Assembly: GCA_947632005.1 (NCBI GenBank)
Contig: CANRNU010000011.1
Location: 1-64,000 of the forward strand
Length of the DNA: 64,000 nucleotides
DNA from: an uncultured Oscillospiraceae bacterium
GTDB taxonomy: Bacteria; Bacillota; Clostridia; Oscillospirales; Oscillospiraceae
Reading direction: 5' to 3'
The notes below the pieces were generated by a model, which worked only from the letters and a program-made list of their open reading frames with translations, was not told the DNA's origin and did no database searches. This document shows, piece after piece, positions 8,700 through 17,446 of this stretch (the stretch's first letter is position 1; every line of letters starts with the position of its first letter). The translations under genes were made by a program, and so were the position numbers.

Positions 8700-9852
8700 G
8701 ATCAAGACCATCAATAACATCGCCCGGCAGGGGCTGAACATCCTGGCCTCCAAGGGGATGATGATCAACAACGCCTCGGAGGACCCGGACGGCATCCTGG
8801 TCCGGTCGGCCAAGCTCCACGACATGCAGTTCGGCAAACGGCTCCTGGCCATCGCCCGGGCGGGGGTCGGCACAGACAACATCCCGGTGGAGCGCTGCGC
8901 GGACCAAGGCATCGTGGTGTTCAACACCGCCGGGGCCAACGCCCAGGCGGTGGTGGAGCTGGCGATCTGCTCGCTGGTGCTGGCCTCCCGGGACGTGATG
9001 GGCGGAGCCATCTGGGCCAACTCTCTGGCCGGACGGGACGACGTGGAAGCCGCCGTGGAGGCGGGGAAGAAGGCTTTCGTGGGGCCGGAGATACGGGGCA
9101 AGACCCTGGGAGTCATTGGCCTGGGGGCCATCGGCGCCCGCATCGCCAAGACGGCCCTGAACCTGGGCATGGAGGTGGTGGGCTATGACCCCTACCTGTC
9201 CGTGGAGGCCGCCTGGCACATCCACTCCGACGTGCGGCAGGCGGAGGACCTGGCCACCCTTTACCGGGCGAGCGACTATGTCCTCATCCAGATCCACCAC
9301 AATGAGAAGACCCACCACACCCTGAACGCGGAGGCGTTCTCCCAGATGAAGGACGGCGTGCGGGTCATCAACCTGGCCCGGGGCGGCCTGGTGGACGAGG
9401 ACGCCATGCTGGCGGCCCTGGCCTCCGGAAAGGTGGCCCGGTACGTCACCGACTTCCCCAGCGCCAAGCTGGTGGGCAAGCCCGGGGTGGTGGCCTTCCC
9501 CCACCTGGGCGCCTCCACGCCGGAGAGCGAGGAGAAGTGCGCCGTCATGGCGGCCCAGGAGCTGACCGACTACATCCTCAACGGCAACATCCGCAACGCC
9601 GTCAATATGCCCCAGCTCACCCTGGAGCGGGCCGGCGCGGCCCGCATCTGCGCCATCCATGACAATGTGCCCCGGATGCTCAACCGCTTCCTGGACATCA
9701 TCGGCAGCGAGGACATCAACGTGGAGCACATGCAAAACCGCGCCCGGGGCGCCGTGGCCTATACCGTCATCGACGTGGGCACCCCCATCACGCCGGAGCT
9801 GGCCGCGCGCATCGCGGCCGTGCCCCATGTGCGCCGGGTCCGTGTGCTGTGA
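8692..9852 (+). CDS. serA: D-3-phosphoglycerate dehydrogenase
   Basis: The 386-aa NAD-dependent enzyme catalyses the committing step of serine synthesis. It has the 2-hydroxyacid dehydrogenase split: substrate domain, then a Rossmann domain with GLGAIGARIAK near residue 143, and the catalytic arginine and glutamate/histidine regions (NLARGG near 226, HLGAST near 272). A short C-terminal ACT-like domain of about 75 residues could provide serine feedback control. It lacks the long intervening domain of the mycobacterial type. The gene overlaps serC by 8 bp. Confidence 0.95.
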   Translation: MYEIKTINNIARQGLNILASKGMMINNASEDPDGILVRSAKLHDMQFGKRLLAIARAGVGTDNIPVERCADQGIVVFNTAGANAQAVVELAICSLVLASRDVMGGAIWANSLAGRDDVEAAVEAGKKAFVGPEIRGKTLGVIGLGAIGARIAKTALNLGMEVVGYDPYLSVEAAWHIHSDVRQAEDLATLYRASDYVLIQIHHNEKTHHTLNAEAFSQMKDGVRVINLARGGLVDEDAMLAALASGKVARYVTDFPSAKLVGKPGVVAFPHLGASTPESEEKCAVMAAQELTDYILNGNIRNAVNMPQLTLERAGAARICAIHDNVPRMLNRFLDIIGSEDINVEHMQNRARGAVAYTVIDVGTPITPELAARIAAVPHVRRVRVL

Positions 9853-9863
9853 CAGAACCGAGG

Positions 9864-9893
9864 AACAGACCGGAGGACCTCCGGTCTGTTTTT
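9864..9893 (+). terminator. Intrinsic terminator after serA
   Basis: Stem of 11 bp (9864-9874 with 9880-9890), loop GGACC, followed by a run of T. Confidence 0.88.
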
Positions 9894-9966
9894 GTAACCA
9901 CGTTAACATAATTTACAAATAATTATTAAGAATTTCAATTCGGAGACAAAAATTTCAATAATTTAC

Positions 9967-9995
9967 TTGCATAAGAGGAGAATCCGTGGTATATT
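9967..9995 (+). promoter_or_regulatory. Promoter of the SLH surface protein
   Basis: TTGCAT at 9967-9972 and TATATT at 9990-9995 with exact 17-bp spacing, in an AT-rich intergenic stretch. Confidence 0.65.
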
Positions 9996-10061
9996 CAAGG
10001 TGAATAAGATAGTGAACCCGTATGTTTTGCATATGTTTTGATGGAAAGATGGAGGAAGGCT

Positions 10062-13000
10062 ATGGCACGCATCAGGAGACTGCTCGCTATTTTGCTTGTC
10101 TTGACAATATGTTTCTCGTTGGGGGAGGGCCTGGCGTTTGCTGATGGGATATCCACCGGCCTGGGCACCCCTATCATTTCTGTGGACGAGCTGAACGAGG
10201 AAGAGGGGGACATGATCACCGAGACGCCGGAGAGCACCCAGGCGCCGGAGACCGAGCCCACCGCGACGCCTGAGCCGACGACTGTGCCGGCGGAGACGGA
10301 ACCCTCTCCCACGCCGGAAGTGGCGATCCCACCCATCCAGGAAACGCCTCCCGAGGCGTCCCCTGAGGCTTCCCCTGAGGCTTCCCCGGAGGCGTCTCCG
10401 GAAGCGTCGCCCGAGGCCTCTCCGGATCCGGAGCACAAGGTCTGGCCCTGGACGGAGCCCGGCAACACCGCGGACTCCATCCTGGTGGGCGGCCAGTTCT
10501 TGACGGTGAACGGCGCGAGCTATTACAGCGAGGGGAACGGCCTGTATGTGGCCGGGACCCGTGTGGCCAGCGTGGACGCCTATTATCTGAACCTGTCCGG
10601 CGGGATGCTCTACTATACCTCCGGCAGCACCATCTATCGGATGCCCTCCGGCGGCGGCTCCCCGGAGACGGTCTATACCGCTCCGGCAACGGTGTCGGCC
10701 ATGTACGTGATGGGCCAGGAGATCCGCTTCTCGGCCGGCGGCGCCGTCTATTCCTATGACATGGGAGACGGCCTGCTGGAGACCTTGGAGACGCCTGCGT
10801 CTGTGACCACCTTCATCCCCACGCAGTACGGCAACCTCTATCTCACCGGCGATTACTTCAACTACACCCTGTGGGCGGAGCAGTTCCAGCTCCAGTCCGG
10901 GGTGGACAGCTGCTATCCCGACGGCGACTGGCTGGTGCTGGTCACCGGCGGCGAGACCTATCAGACGCCTCTGGCCGCTCTGTTTGAGGGCTCCATCGAC
11001 CTGCAGACCTACAACCTGCACCAGGAGACGCCGGCGGGGGCCGGCCTGTCCGAGGAGGACCAGCTGGCGGGGGAGTATGCCTACCTGCAGAGCGGAGAAT
11101 ATGCCTCCCTGACGGCGGGGCTTCAGGAGCCCAGCGGCATCGCCACCATCTCCACCTCCACCGTGCGCTCCAAGTCGCTGACCACCAACCAGCAGAACAT
11201 CGTCCTGCGGGCCCAGCAGATGGCGGACGTGACCTGGAAGTGCATGAAGCAGCGCTATTCTTGGGGCGGCAACGACAAGGATTACGTCTCCAGCAACTAT
11301 AACTACAACGCCAAGGTCGTGGATACCACCAAGCAGCACGTGAGCCACGGCACCTTTGACGCCGGATACACCTACAAGGGCGTGCCCTATTCCCAGGCCG
11401 TCAATACCGGCTATGTGGGCTGGAACATCTCTCTGGCCAACTTCATCAAGGCCACCAGTGACAGCTCCAGTACATATTACAAGAACTTTTATAACTATTA
11501 CTCCGACTACTCCCGGCTGGCGCCCTATTACGGCAGCGACTGCTCCGGCTTCGTGTCCTATGCCTGGAACACCCCTGTGCGGTGCACATGCACCAGCCTG
11601 GTCACCAACGGCTATGCCAAGCTGATCAGCAGCTCCTTCCCCGGCTGGGGGAAGGTCCAGGTGGGCGACATCCTCAACAACACCGGCAGCCACGTCATCC
11701 TGATCACGGACATCGGTTACGTGGGCAACACGATCAAGTCCGTGGAGATCACGGAGATGACCCCGCCGAAGATGAAGGTCACCTGCTACGGCGAGACGAT
11801 CGAGGGACGTACCTATGACTACACCAGCCAGCTGAGCAATCTGGAGGCATACTTCAACAAGGGCTACGACCTCTATCGCCGCAGCACTAGCCTGTCCCAG
11901 GTGAAGCGGCCCGACGATGTGGCCGGGCTGAACATGGCGGATTCTCCCACCATGAGCGTGGCGGCCTCCGGCCCCTCCGAGGCCAAGGTGACCCTGGCGC
12001 ACTCGGAAAAGGCCGCGAAGATCTACTACACGATCAACGGCGCTGCGGCCACGGACAAGGATACGCTCTACAGCGCGCCCTTCACCGTCAAGGCCGATGC
12101 CGCAAAGGTCAACAGCGATGGGAAGTCGGTGGTGACCATCCAGGCCATAGCGGATGTGAACGGGAGGAAGAGCTTCCCCCTGAGCGGAGAGCTGGCAGTC
12201 TCCCAGACGCCGGTCCTGGCCATCAAGGGCGACAAGGACGGCGGCGGCGTGTTCCAGTTTGACGAAAAGTCCTATGTGGACGAGAAAGCCACAGTGACGC
12301 TGCTGTCTGACTCCGGCGCCACGGTCTACTACACCACGGACGGCACCGTGCCCTCCACCAGCAGCAAGAGCGGAAAGTCCGGGGAGATCTCCATCACGCC
12401 GGCGAAGGATATGGTCATCAAGGCGTTTGCCATGATGCCCAACGGCATTCCCAGCGGCATCAGCACATACACCCTTGATTTGGGCTCCATGTACAAGATC
12501 ACCGTGGAGGACCCCTTCGGCTTCGTGACGGTCAAGGCCCAGGAGGGCAACGTCACGCCTCTGGGCAGCGAGTACATGGTCCTGGAGGGGAAGGATATCA
12601 CCCTTGACATCGAACAGGAAAAGGACGGCTACAAGGTAGAGGACGTCAAGCTGGACGGCACGAGCCAGCAGGACAAGACGAAGATCGAACTGAAAGCCGT
12701 CAGCGCGGCCCATAAGATAACCATCGTCGTGTCCAACCCCTATACGGACGCGACCAGCACGGAATGGTACGGCCCGGCTGTGGCCTATGTCACGTCCAAG
12801 GGCATCTTCAACGGCGTCGGCAACAACCGGTTCTCGCCCAACACCAGCTTCACCAGGGGCTACTTCGTCACGGCTCTGGGCCGGTTTGAAAAGCCAGTGA
12901 TCACGGTGTGCGACAAGACATACAGCGGCGACGCCTCCTGGAGCACCCTCAATCAGAACATCGGCATCGTCCTCGGCGAGCAGGTCAACATCCGTGAGAA

Positions 13001-13586
13001 TGCCGGCACTAGCTACGGTCTCCGCGGCACCACGGGCGCATCCGGACAGTATGTCTTTGCCGACGTCAGCAAGTCCAAGGACTCCGGCGGCGTGAGATGG
13101 TACTATGTGACCTATTACGACAAGTCCATCCCCACCAGCCCGAAGAAGATCACCGGCTACATGAGCAGCCGCTACTCCAACCGGGACATCCTGGACGTGT
13201 GCGACTTCACCGATTTCTCCAACGCGGCGTATGCCTTCGGCTATGCCCAGTGGGCCAACCTGAACGACATCGTCAGCGGCATCACGGAAAGCAAGTATGA
13301 GCCTAGCAGTTCCATCTCCCGGCAGGACGCCTGCGTCATGATCTACAACTACCTGACGAAGTACCGGCACCTGAAGCTGACGCCGAATAAGTCCAACCTC
13401 AGCAGCTTCCCCGACAGGAGCAGCCTGGAGTCGTATGCAGAGGACGCCGTCAGCGTGATGCTGGATCTGGGGATTATCACGGGCACCGTGGTGAAAGACC
13501 AGACCCTTCTCCGGCCCAACTACGCCATGACCCGTGCCCAGGCCGCCACCATCTTCATGCGGCTGGACAAATACCTGAACGGCTGA
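10062..13586 (+). CDS. SLH-domain surface protein with NlpC/P60-like and chitobiase-type domains
   Basis: I start at ATG 10062 (1174 aa) because GGAGG lies 6 bases upstream; an in-frame ATG at 10038 has no ribosome-binding site. In order: a signal peptide ending near AFADG; a Thr/Pro/Glu-rich linker with six PEAS repeats; a region resembling DUF5050-type beta repeats (about 120-320); a cell-wall-hydrolase-like domain with YGSDCSGFVSYAW (about 490) and a later GSHVILI histidine, fitting the NlpC/P60 Cys-His layout; two chitobiase C-terminal-like repeats (YYTINGAA, YYTTDGTVPS); an SLH repeat; an SH3-like segment (VNIREN); and two further SLH repeats to the end. It is probably a wall-anchored peptidoglycan hydrolase or S-layer-associated protein. 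Confidence 0.85.
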   Translation: MARIRRLLAILLVLTICFSLGEGLAFADGISTGLGTPIISVDELNEEEGDMITETPESTQAPETEPTATPEPTTVPAETEPSPTPEVAIPPIQETPPEASPEASPEASPEASPEASPEASPDPEHKVWPWTEPGNTADSILVGGQFLTVNGASYYSEGNGLYVAGTRVASVDAYYLNLSGGMLYYTSGSTIYRMPSGGGSPETVYTAPATVSAMYVMGQEIRFSAGGAVYSYDMGDGLLETLETPASVTTFIPTQYGNLYLTGDYFNYTLWAEQFQLQSGVDSCYPDGDWLVLVTGGETYQTPLAALFEGSIDLQTYNLHQETPAGAGLSEEDQLAGEYAYLQSGEYASLTAGLQEPSGIATISTSTVRSKSLTTNQQNIVLRAQQMADVTWKCMKQRYSWGGNDKDYVSSNYNYNAKVVDTTKQHVSHGTFDAGYTYKGVPYSQAVNTGYVGWNISLANFIKATSDSSSTYYKNFYNYYSDYSRLAPYYGSDCSGFVSYAWNTPVRCTCTSLVTNGYAKLISSSFPGWGKVQVGDILNNTGSHVILITDIGYVGNTIKSVEITEMTPPKMKVTCYGETIEGRTYDYTSQLSNLEAYFNKGYDLYRRSTSLSQVKRPDDVAGLNMADSPTMSVAASGPSEAKVTLAHSEKAAKIYYTINGAAATDKDTLYSAPFTVKADAAKVNSDGKSVVTIQAIADVNGRKSFPLSGELAVSQTPVLAIKGDKDGGGVFQFDEKSYVDEKATVTLLSDSGATVYYTTDGTVPSTSSKSGKSGEISITPAKDMVIKAFAMMPNGIPSGISTYTLDLGSMYKITVEDPFGFVTVKAQEGNVTPLGSEYMVLEGKDITLDIEQEKDGYKVEDVKLDGTSQQDKTKIELKAVSAAHKITIVVSNPYTDATSTEWYGPAVAYVTSKGIFNGVGNNRFSPNTSFTRGYFVTALGRFEKPVITVCDKTYSGDASWSTLNQNIGIVLGEQVNIRENAGTSYGLRGTTGASGQYVFADVSKSKDSGGVRWYYVTYYDKSIPTSPKKITGYMSSRYSNRDILDVCDFTDFSNAAYAFGYAQWANLNDIVSGITESKYEPSSSISRQDACVMIYNYLTKYRHLKLTPNKSNLSSFPDRSSLESYAEDAVSVMLDLGIITGTVVKDQTLLRPNYAMTRAQAATIFMRLDKYLNG
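10350..10421 (+). repeat. Six in-frame PEAS-encoding 12-bp repeats
   Basis: Six tandem copies of a 12-bp unit encoding Pro-Glu-Ala-Ser, differing mainly at synonymous positions, inside the linker of the surface protein. Copy number is likely to vary between strains. Confidence 0.9.
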
Positions 13587-13664
13587 GAGGCCATTTGACA
13601 CCATAACACAGTCACCCCCTCCGGGCGGGCCGCATACAATGGCCTGATACGGAGGGGGTCATTT

Positions 13665-13910
13665 ATGGATCTGGAGAAGTATGCCCGCCAAGTGCGGGAG
13701 GGGGACGCAGGCGCGGCCCTGGACAGTCTGGCCCGGTCCCGGACCGGGGCGGAGCTGGCCGCAAAGGTGGACGGGGAGAAGCTGACCCGGGCCGCCCAAA
13801 TCGGCGATATGAAGGCGCTGGGCCAAATGCTCCAGGGCATTCTGGCCACGCCGGAGGGGAAGCAGTTCGCCGCGCAGGTACAAAAGGCGGTGAAGCGGGA
13901 TGGACGGTGA
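13665..13910 (+). CDS. Small hypothetical protein (first of three overlapping genes)
   Basis: The 81-aa product is soluble, largely helical and charged, and I do not recognise it. The C-terminal half contains an amphipathic stretch GDMKALGQMLQGILATPEG and ends in basic residues. The ribosome-binding site is GGAGGGGG about 8 bases before the ATG. Its end overlaps the next gene by 11 bases, and that gene overlaps a third, so all three are almost certainly co-expressed. An inverted GC-rich stretch upstream (13613-13650) contains no convincing promoter. Confidence 0.75.
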   Translation: MDLEKYARQVREGDAGAALDSLARSRTGAELAAKVDGEKLTRAAQIGDMKALGQMLQGILATPEGKQFAAQVQKAVKRDGR

Positions 13911-14271
13911 GCTGGGCGCGGCGCTGGAGAAGGTCCTGGCGGACCCGGCGCAGATGGAGAAGCTGTCCCAAATGGCCCGGGAGCTGTTCGGCCAGCCGGG
14001 GGAGAGCGGCCCGGAGGCCGCGCCCGCGTCTGCCGCCGGGCCCGGACGGGAGGAGTCGCCGGCCATGGACACGAAACTGCTGTCCGCCCTGGGAAAAGCG
14101 TTTTCCGGCAGGCGGGAGCCCAGCCGTTCCACGGCGCTGCTGACGGCCATGCGGCCCTACATGCGACCGGAAAAGCAGGAAAAGCTGGACCGGGCCATGC
14201 AGATCGCCCGGATGGCCAGCATCGCCGGGACGGTGATGAAGGAGTACGGAGGGGACGGCCATGGCCTATAG
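13900..14271 (+). CDS. Small hypothetical protein (second of three overlapping genes)
   Basis: The 123-aa product is of unknown function. It opens with a helical segment that resembles the preceding protein's C-terminal half (LEKVLADPAQMEKLSQMAREL compared with GQMLQGILATPEGKQFAAQV), which could indicate duplication. A Pro/Ala/Gly-rich linker follows, then a second helical part (LLTAMRPYMRPEKQEKLDRA). No signal peptide or membrane helix is visible. It overlaps its neighbours by 11 bases on each side. Confidence 0.75.
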   Translation: MDGELGAALEKVLADPAQMEKLSQMARELFGQPGESGPEAAPASAAGPGREESPAMDTKLLSALGKAFSGRREPSRSTALLTAMRPYMRPEKQEKLDRAMQIARMASIAGTVMKEYGGDGHGL

Positions 14272-14533
14272 CGGCGCGTTCCGGATGCAGGGGAACAGAC
14301 CTCCGGAGCCGGACAGGGCGCGGCCGGAGCAGAGCCGTCCGCCTGCGGAGAGCCGCCCGCCACGCAGGGAACCGGATAAGCTGTCCGGAGCCCTGGGGGC
14401 GGTCATGAAGCACCTGGAGAATGTGGACCTGGAGACGGACGACCTCATCATGGCGCTCATCCTGTACCTGATGTACCGGGAGAGCGGCGACAAGGACCTT
14501 CTCATCATGCTGGGCGCCATGCTGCTGACATAG
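14261..14533 (+). CDS. Small hypothetical protein with hydrophobic C-terminus (third of three)
   Basis: The 90-aa product has a Pro/Arg-rich N-terminal half followed by ETDDLIMALILYLMYRESG and a hydrophobic end (LLIMLGAMLLT). The C-terminal part could be a short membrane-associated or self-assembling helix hairpin. It is the last gene of the three-gene unit and is followed by a terminator. No family is recognised. Confidence 0.72.
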   Translation: MAYSGAFRMQGNRPPEPDRARPEQSRPPAESRPPRREPDKLSGALGAVMKHLENVDLETDDLIMALILYLMYRESGDKDLLIMLGAMLLT

Positions 14534-14537
14534 AACA

Positions 14538-14561
14538 AGAGCGCGCTTTGCAGCGCGCTCT
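14538..14561 (+). terminator. Terminator after the three small genes
   Basis: Stem of 10 bp (14538-14547 with 14552-14561), loop TTGC, followed by an AT-rich stretch with several T. Confidence 0.7.
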
Positions 14562-14575
14562 ACATTTATTGTACG

Positions 14576-14711
14576 CCTCCCCTGTGCAAGGGGAGGTGGG
14601 CGCCGCTGGCGGCGCTCGGAGGGGTTGTTACCAGTGCTGAGGAGACTTCCATCCCGGGTAACAATCCCTCAGTCTCGCTTCGCTCGACAGCTCCCTTTGC
14701 ACAAGGGAGCC
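14576..14711. repeat. Dispersed intergenic palindromic repeat, copy 1
   Basis: A 136-bp element bounded by two hairpins (CCTCCCC...GGGGAGG at the left, GCTCCCTTTGCACAAGGGAGC at the right), with internal GGGGTTGTTACC and GGTAACAATCC forming an inverted pair. A second copy with the same architecture is at 28185-28319. It contains no ORF. It resembles small non-autonomous repeats scattered in clostridial genomes. Confidence 0.85.
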
Positions 14712-14748
14712 AGAGAAGGTCCGTCGGCGGCGGCAAACTCTGCGAGGC

Positions 14749-15762
14749 TTATGCCTTTGGCACCAGGCCCACCTTCTTGTAGACCTTGCGGAGGGTCTTC
14801 TCGGCCACATAGGACGCCTTCTCCGCGCCCTTGCGGCACAGCTCATCCAGATAAGCCTTGTCGCTCATGAGCTTGTGGGCCTCCGTCTGGATGGGCCGGA
14901 GCATCTCCACCACGGACTCGCCGACGGCCTTCTTGAAATCACCGTAGCCGTGGCCGGCGAACTCCGCCTCCACCTGCTCGAAGGTCTCGCCGGTGCAGCT
15001 GGCATATATCTGGATGAGGTTGGCCACGCCGGGCTTGTTCACCGGGTCGAAGCGGATGCAGCCCGCACCGGTCTCGCTGTCGGTGACGGCCCGCTTGAAC
15101 TTGCGCATGATGTCCTCGGGCCGGTCCATGAGCTTGATGCGGCCGTTGCCGATGTCATCGGACTTCGACATCTTGCTCTCCGGGTCCAGAAGGTCCATGA
15201 TCCGGGCGCCGATCTTGGGGATATAGGGTTCGGGGATCTTGAACACGTCGCCGTAAATGCCGTTGAAACGCCGGGCCACATCCCGGGTCAGCTCCACATG
15301 CTGGCGCTGGTCATCGCCAACGGGCACATAGTCCGCCTGGTAGATCAGGATGTCCGCCGCCATGAGGGCGGGGTAGGTGAACAGGCCGCCATTGATGTTC
15401 TCGGCGTTCTTGGCGGATTTATCCTTGAACTGGGTCATGCGGCTCAGTTCGCCGAACATGGTGAAGCAGTTGATGACCCACCCCAGCTGGGCGTGGGCGG
15501 GCACATGGGACTGGATGAACAGGGTGTTCTTCTCCGGGTCCAGGCCGCAGGCCACATATTGGGCCAGCTGCTCCAGGGTGTGCCGGCGCAGCTCCGCCGG
15601 ATCCTGCCGCTCCGTCAGGGCGTGAAGGTCCGCCATGAAGTAAAAGCAGTCGAACTGCTCCGCCCGCTCGGCCCAGTTCTTGATGGCGCCAAGATAGGAG
15701 CCAAGGGTCAGGTCACCGGAGGGCTTGATGCCGGAGAGCATCACTTTTTTCTTCTCTTCCAT
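14749..15762 (-). CDS. trpS: Tryptophanyl-tRNA synthetase
   Basis: The product is 337 aa from ATG 15762; an upstream in-frame GTG at 15771 is possible but leaves no room for the GGAAAG ribosome-binding site. Class I synthetase signatures are visible: SGIKPSGDLTLGSYLGA (HIGH equivalent) near the N-terminus, the GDDQRQHVELTRD specificity region, and KMSKSDD near residue 200. It charges tRNA-Trp. The gene is divergent from gltX with facing promoters, and no T-box leader is apparent in the short 5' region. Confidence 0.96.
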   Translation of the reverse strand: MEEKKKVMLSGIKPSGDLTLGSYLGAIKNWAERAEQFDCFYFMADLHALTERQDPAELRRHTLEQLAQYVACGLDPEKNTLFIQSHVPAHAQLGWVINCFTMFGELSRMTQFKDKSAKNAENINGGLFTYPALMAADILIYQADYVPVGDDQRQHVELTRDVARRFNGIYGDVFKIPEPYIPKIGARIMDLLDPESKMSKSDDIGNGRIKLMDRPEDIMRKFKRAVTDSETGAGCIRFDPVNKPGVANLIQIYASCTGETFEQVEAEFAGHGYGDFKKAVGESVVEMLRPIQTEAHKLMSDKAYLDELCRKGAEKASYVAEKTLRKVYKKVGLVPKA

Positions 15763-15817
15763 AACGTTCACGCTTTCCGCGGCTTTGCCGCTTTACTATG
15801 TTGAATATTCGGCAATT

Positions 15818-15847
15818 ATAATAGCACAAATCATTGCCTCTTGACAA
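15818..15847 (-). promoter_or_regulatory. Promoter of trpS
   Basis: On the minus strand, TTGTCA (15842-15847) and TATTAT (15818-15823) with 18-bp spacing. The -35 box overlaps the -35 box of the divergent gltX promoter within the near-palindrome CTTGACAAG, so the two promoters may compete. Confidence 0.5.
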
Positions 15848-15869
15848 GTGCCAAAGAATAAAATATCCT
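15841..15869 (+). promoter_or_regulatory. Promoter of gltX
   Basis: Perfect TTGACA at 15841-15846 and TATCCT at 15864-15869 with 17-bp spacing. Confidence 0.65.
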
Positions 15870-15900
15870 AATTAGAGTTTGAACGAGCGAGGAAGACGAC

Positions 15901-17373
15901 ATGGACGAGAATTTTTTTGAAGAGCTGGAAAGCCGTATCCCCCACGGGGAGGTGCGGACCCGTTTCGCCCCCAGCCCCACGGGGTATATGCACGTGGGCA
16001 ATCTGCGTACGGCGCTGTATACCTGGTGCATCGCCCGGCATAACGGGGGCAAGTTCCTGCTGCGCATCGAGGACACCGACCAGAACCGGCTGGTGGAGGG
16101 CGCGGTGGACGTGATCTACCGGACGTTGACAGACTGCGGCCTGGACTGGGACGAGGGTCCCGACAAGGGCGGACCGGTGGGCCCGTATGTGCAGACCGAG
16201 CGCCGGGGGCTCTACCTGCCCTTTGCCCAGCGGCTGGTGGAGCGGGGACATGCCTATTACTGCTTCTGCGACAAGACGGAAGCGGAGGAGGGCGCCGCTT
16301 TTTCCAAGGCGGACGACCCCTGCCGGGACCTGCCGGAGGAGGAGGTCAGACGCCGCCTGGCCGCCGGTATGCCCTACGTCATCCGTCAGAAGATACCCAA
16401 GGAGGGCTCCACCACCTTCCACGATGAGGTCTTCGGGGACGTGACCGCCCCCAACAAGGACCTGGACGACCAGGTGCTCATCAAGCGGGATGGCCTTCCT
16501 ACCTATAACTTTGCCAACGTCATCGACGACCACCTGATGGGCATCACCCATGTGGTCCGGGGCTCAGAGTATCTGGCCAGCGCCCCCAAGTATAACCTGC
16601 TGTACGAGGGCTTCGGCTGGGAGATACCCAAGTATGTGCACTGCTCGCCGGTGATGCGGGACGCTCACAACAAAATGTCCAAGCGCCACGGGGACCCCTC
16701 CTATGAGGACCTGGTGGAGCGGGGCTATCTGCGGGCCGCCATCGTGAACTATGTGGCCCTGCTGGGCTGGGCCCCCGGCGGGGAGCGGGAGATATACTCC
16801 ATCCGGGAGCTGGCGGAGGCCTTCGACTTGGCCGGCATCTCCAAGAGCCAGGCCATCTTCGACATCGAAAAGCTCACCTATTTCAACGCGGCCTATATCC
16901 GGGCCATGGACCCGGCGGACTTCGCAAAGGCCGCGGAGCCCTACATCCGCCAGGCGGTGAAAAACCCCGCCATCGACCCGGCGGCGGTGGCGGCGCTGCT
17001 GCAGCAGCGCACCGAGGTGCTCACCGACATCCCGGGAAAGCTGGGCTTCTTCGACGCCCTGCCGGCGTACGGGACCGAGCTGTATATCCACAAGAAATCC
17101 AAGACCGATGAGGCCGTCTCCCTGGAGATGCTCCGGGCGGCCCTGCCGGTGCTGGAGGCGGTGGAGCCCTGGGACGACGAACACATCCATGACGCCCTGA
17201 CGGGCCTGGCCGAGAGGCTGGAGGTCAAAAATGCCAAACTCATGTGGCCTGTGCGCATCGCCGTCACCGGCACCGCCGTCACCCCGGGCGGCGCGGTGGA
17301 GATCTGCCGCATCCTGGGGAAGGACGAGACCCTCCGCCGGATGGAAAACGGCATCCAGCGGCTGTCGCCGTGA
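15901..17373 (+). CDS. gltX: Glutamyl-tRNA synthetase
   Basis: The 490-aa class I synthetase attaches glutamate to tRNA-Glu (and in many Clostridia also tRNA-Gln). The nucleotide-binding motif FAPSPTGYMHVGN (HIGH type) is near residue 22, the KMSKRHGD loop near residue 259, and a helical anticodon-binding domain fills the C-terminal third. Length is normal for bacterial GltX. It is preceded by its own promoter and a GAGGAAGAC ribosome-binding site. Confidence 0.96.
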   Translation: MDENFFEELESRIPHGEVRTRFAPSPTGYMHVGNLRTALYTWCIARHNGGKFLLRIEDTDQNRLVEGAVDVIYRTLTDCGLDWDEGPDKGGPVGPYVQTERRGLYLPFAQRLVERGHAYYCFCDKTEAEEGAAFSKADDPCRDLPEEEVRRRLAAGMPYVIRQKIPKEGSTTFHDEVFGDVTAPNKDLDDQVLIKRDGLPTYNFANVIDDHLMGITHVVRGSEYLASAPKYNLLYEGFGWEIPKYVHCSPVMRDAHNKMSKRHGDPSYEDLVERGYLRAAIVNYVALLGWAPGGEREIYSIRELAEAFDLAGISKSQAIFDIEKLTYFNAAYIRAMDPADFAKAAEPYIRQAVKNPAIDPAAVAALLQQRTEVLTDIPGKLGFFDALPAYGTELYIHKKSKTDEAVSLEMLRAALPVLEAVEPWDDEHIHDALTGLAERLEVKNAKLMWPVRIAVTGTAVTPGGAVEICRILGKDETLRRMENGIQRLSP

Positions 17374-17402
17374 TGTGATGACAATATTTTGAAAGTACAA
17401 AT

Positions 17403-17443
17403 ACACCTCTTTCTGCACAAAATATCGCAGAAGAGGTGTTTTT
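17403..17443 (+). terminator. Terminator-like hairpin of gltX that contains the ypeB ribosome-binding site
   Basis: A 13-bp stem with one bulged T (17403-17416 with 17427-17439) runs directly into TTTTT. The right arm includes AAGAGGTG, the only plausible Shine-Dalgarno for the ATG at 17447. Read-through transcripts would therefore have the ypeB ribosome-binding site locked in a stem. Confidence 0.75.
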
Positions 17444-17446
17444 ATT

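Noticed and set aside
9963-13604. Very long open frame on the minus strand opposite the SLH surface protein
   Set aside because: It mirrors the GC-rich coding strand, has no ribosome-binding site and gives a His/Gly/Arg-biased translation. Similar antisense frames at 2213-4279, 30295-32886, 32861-35464 and 48329-50695 were rejected for the same reasons.
15772-15900. T-box leader for trpS or gltX
   Set aside because: The gap is only about 130 bp shared by two divergent promoters, and no T-box consensus such as TGGNACCGCG is visible on either strand.
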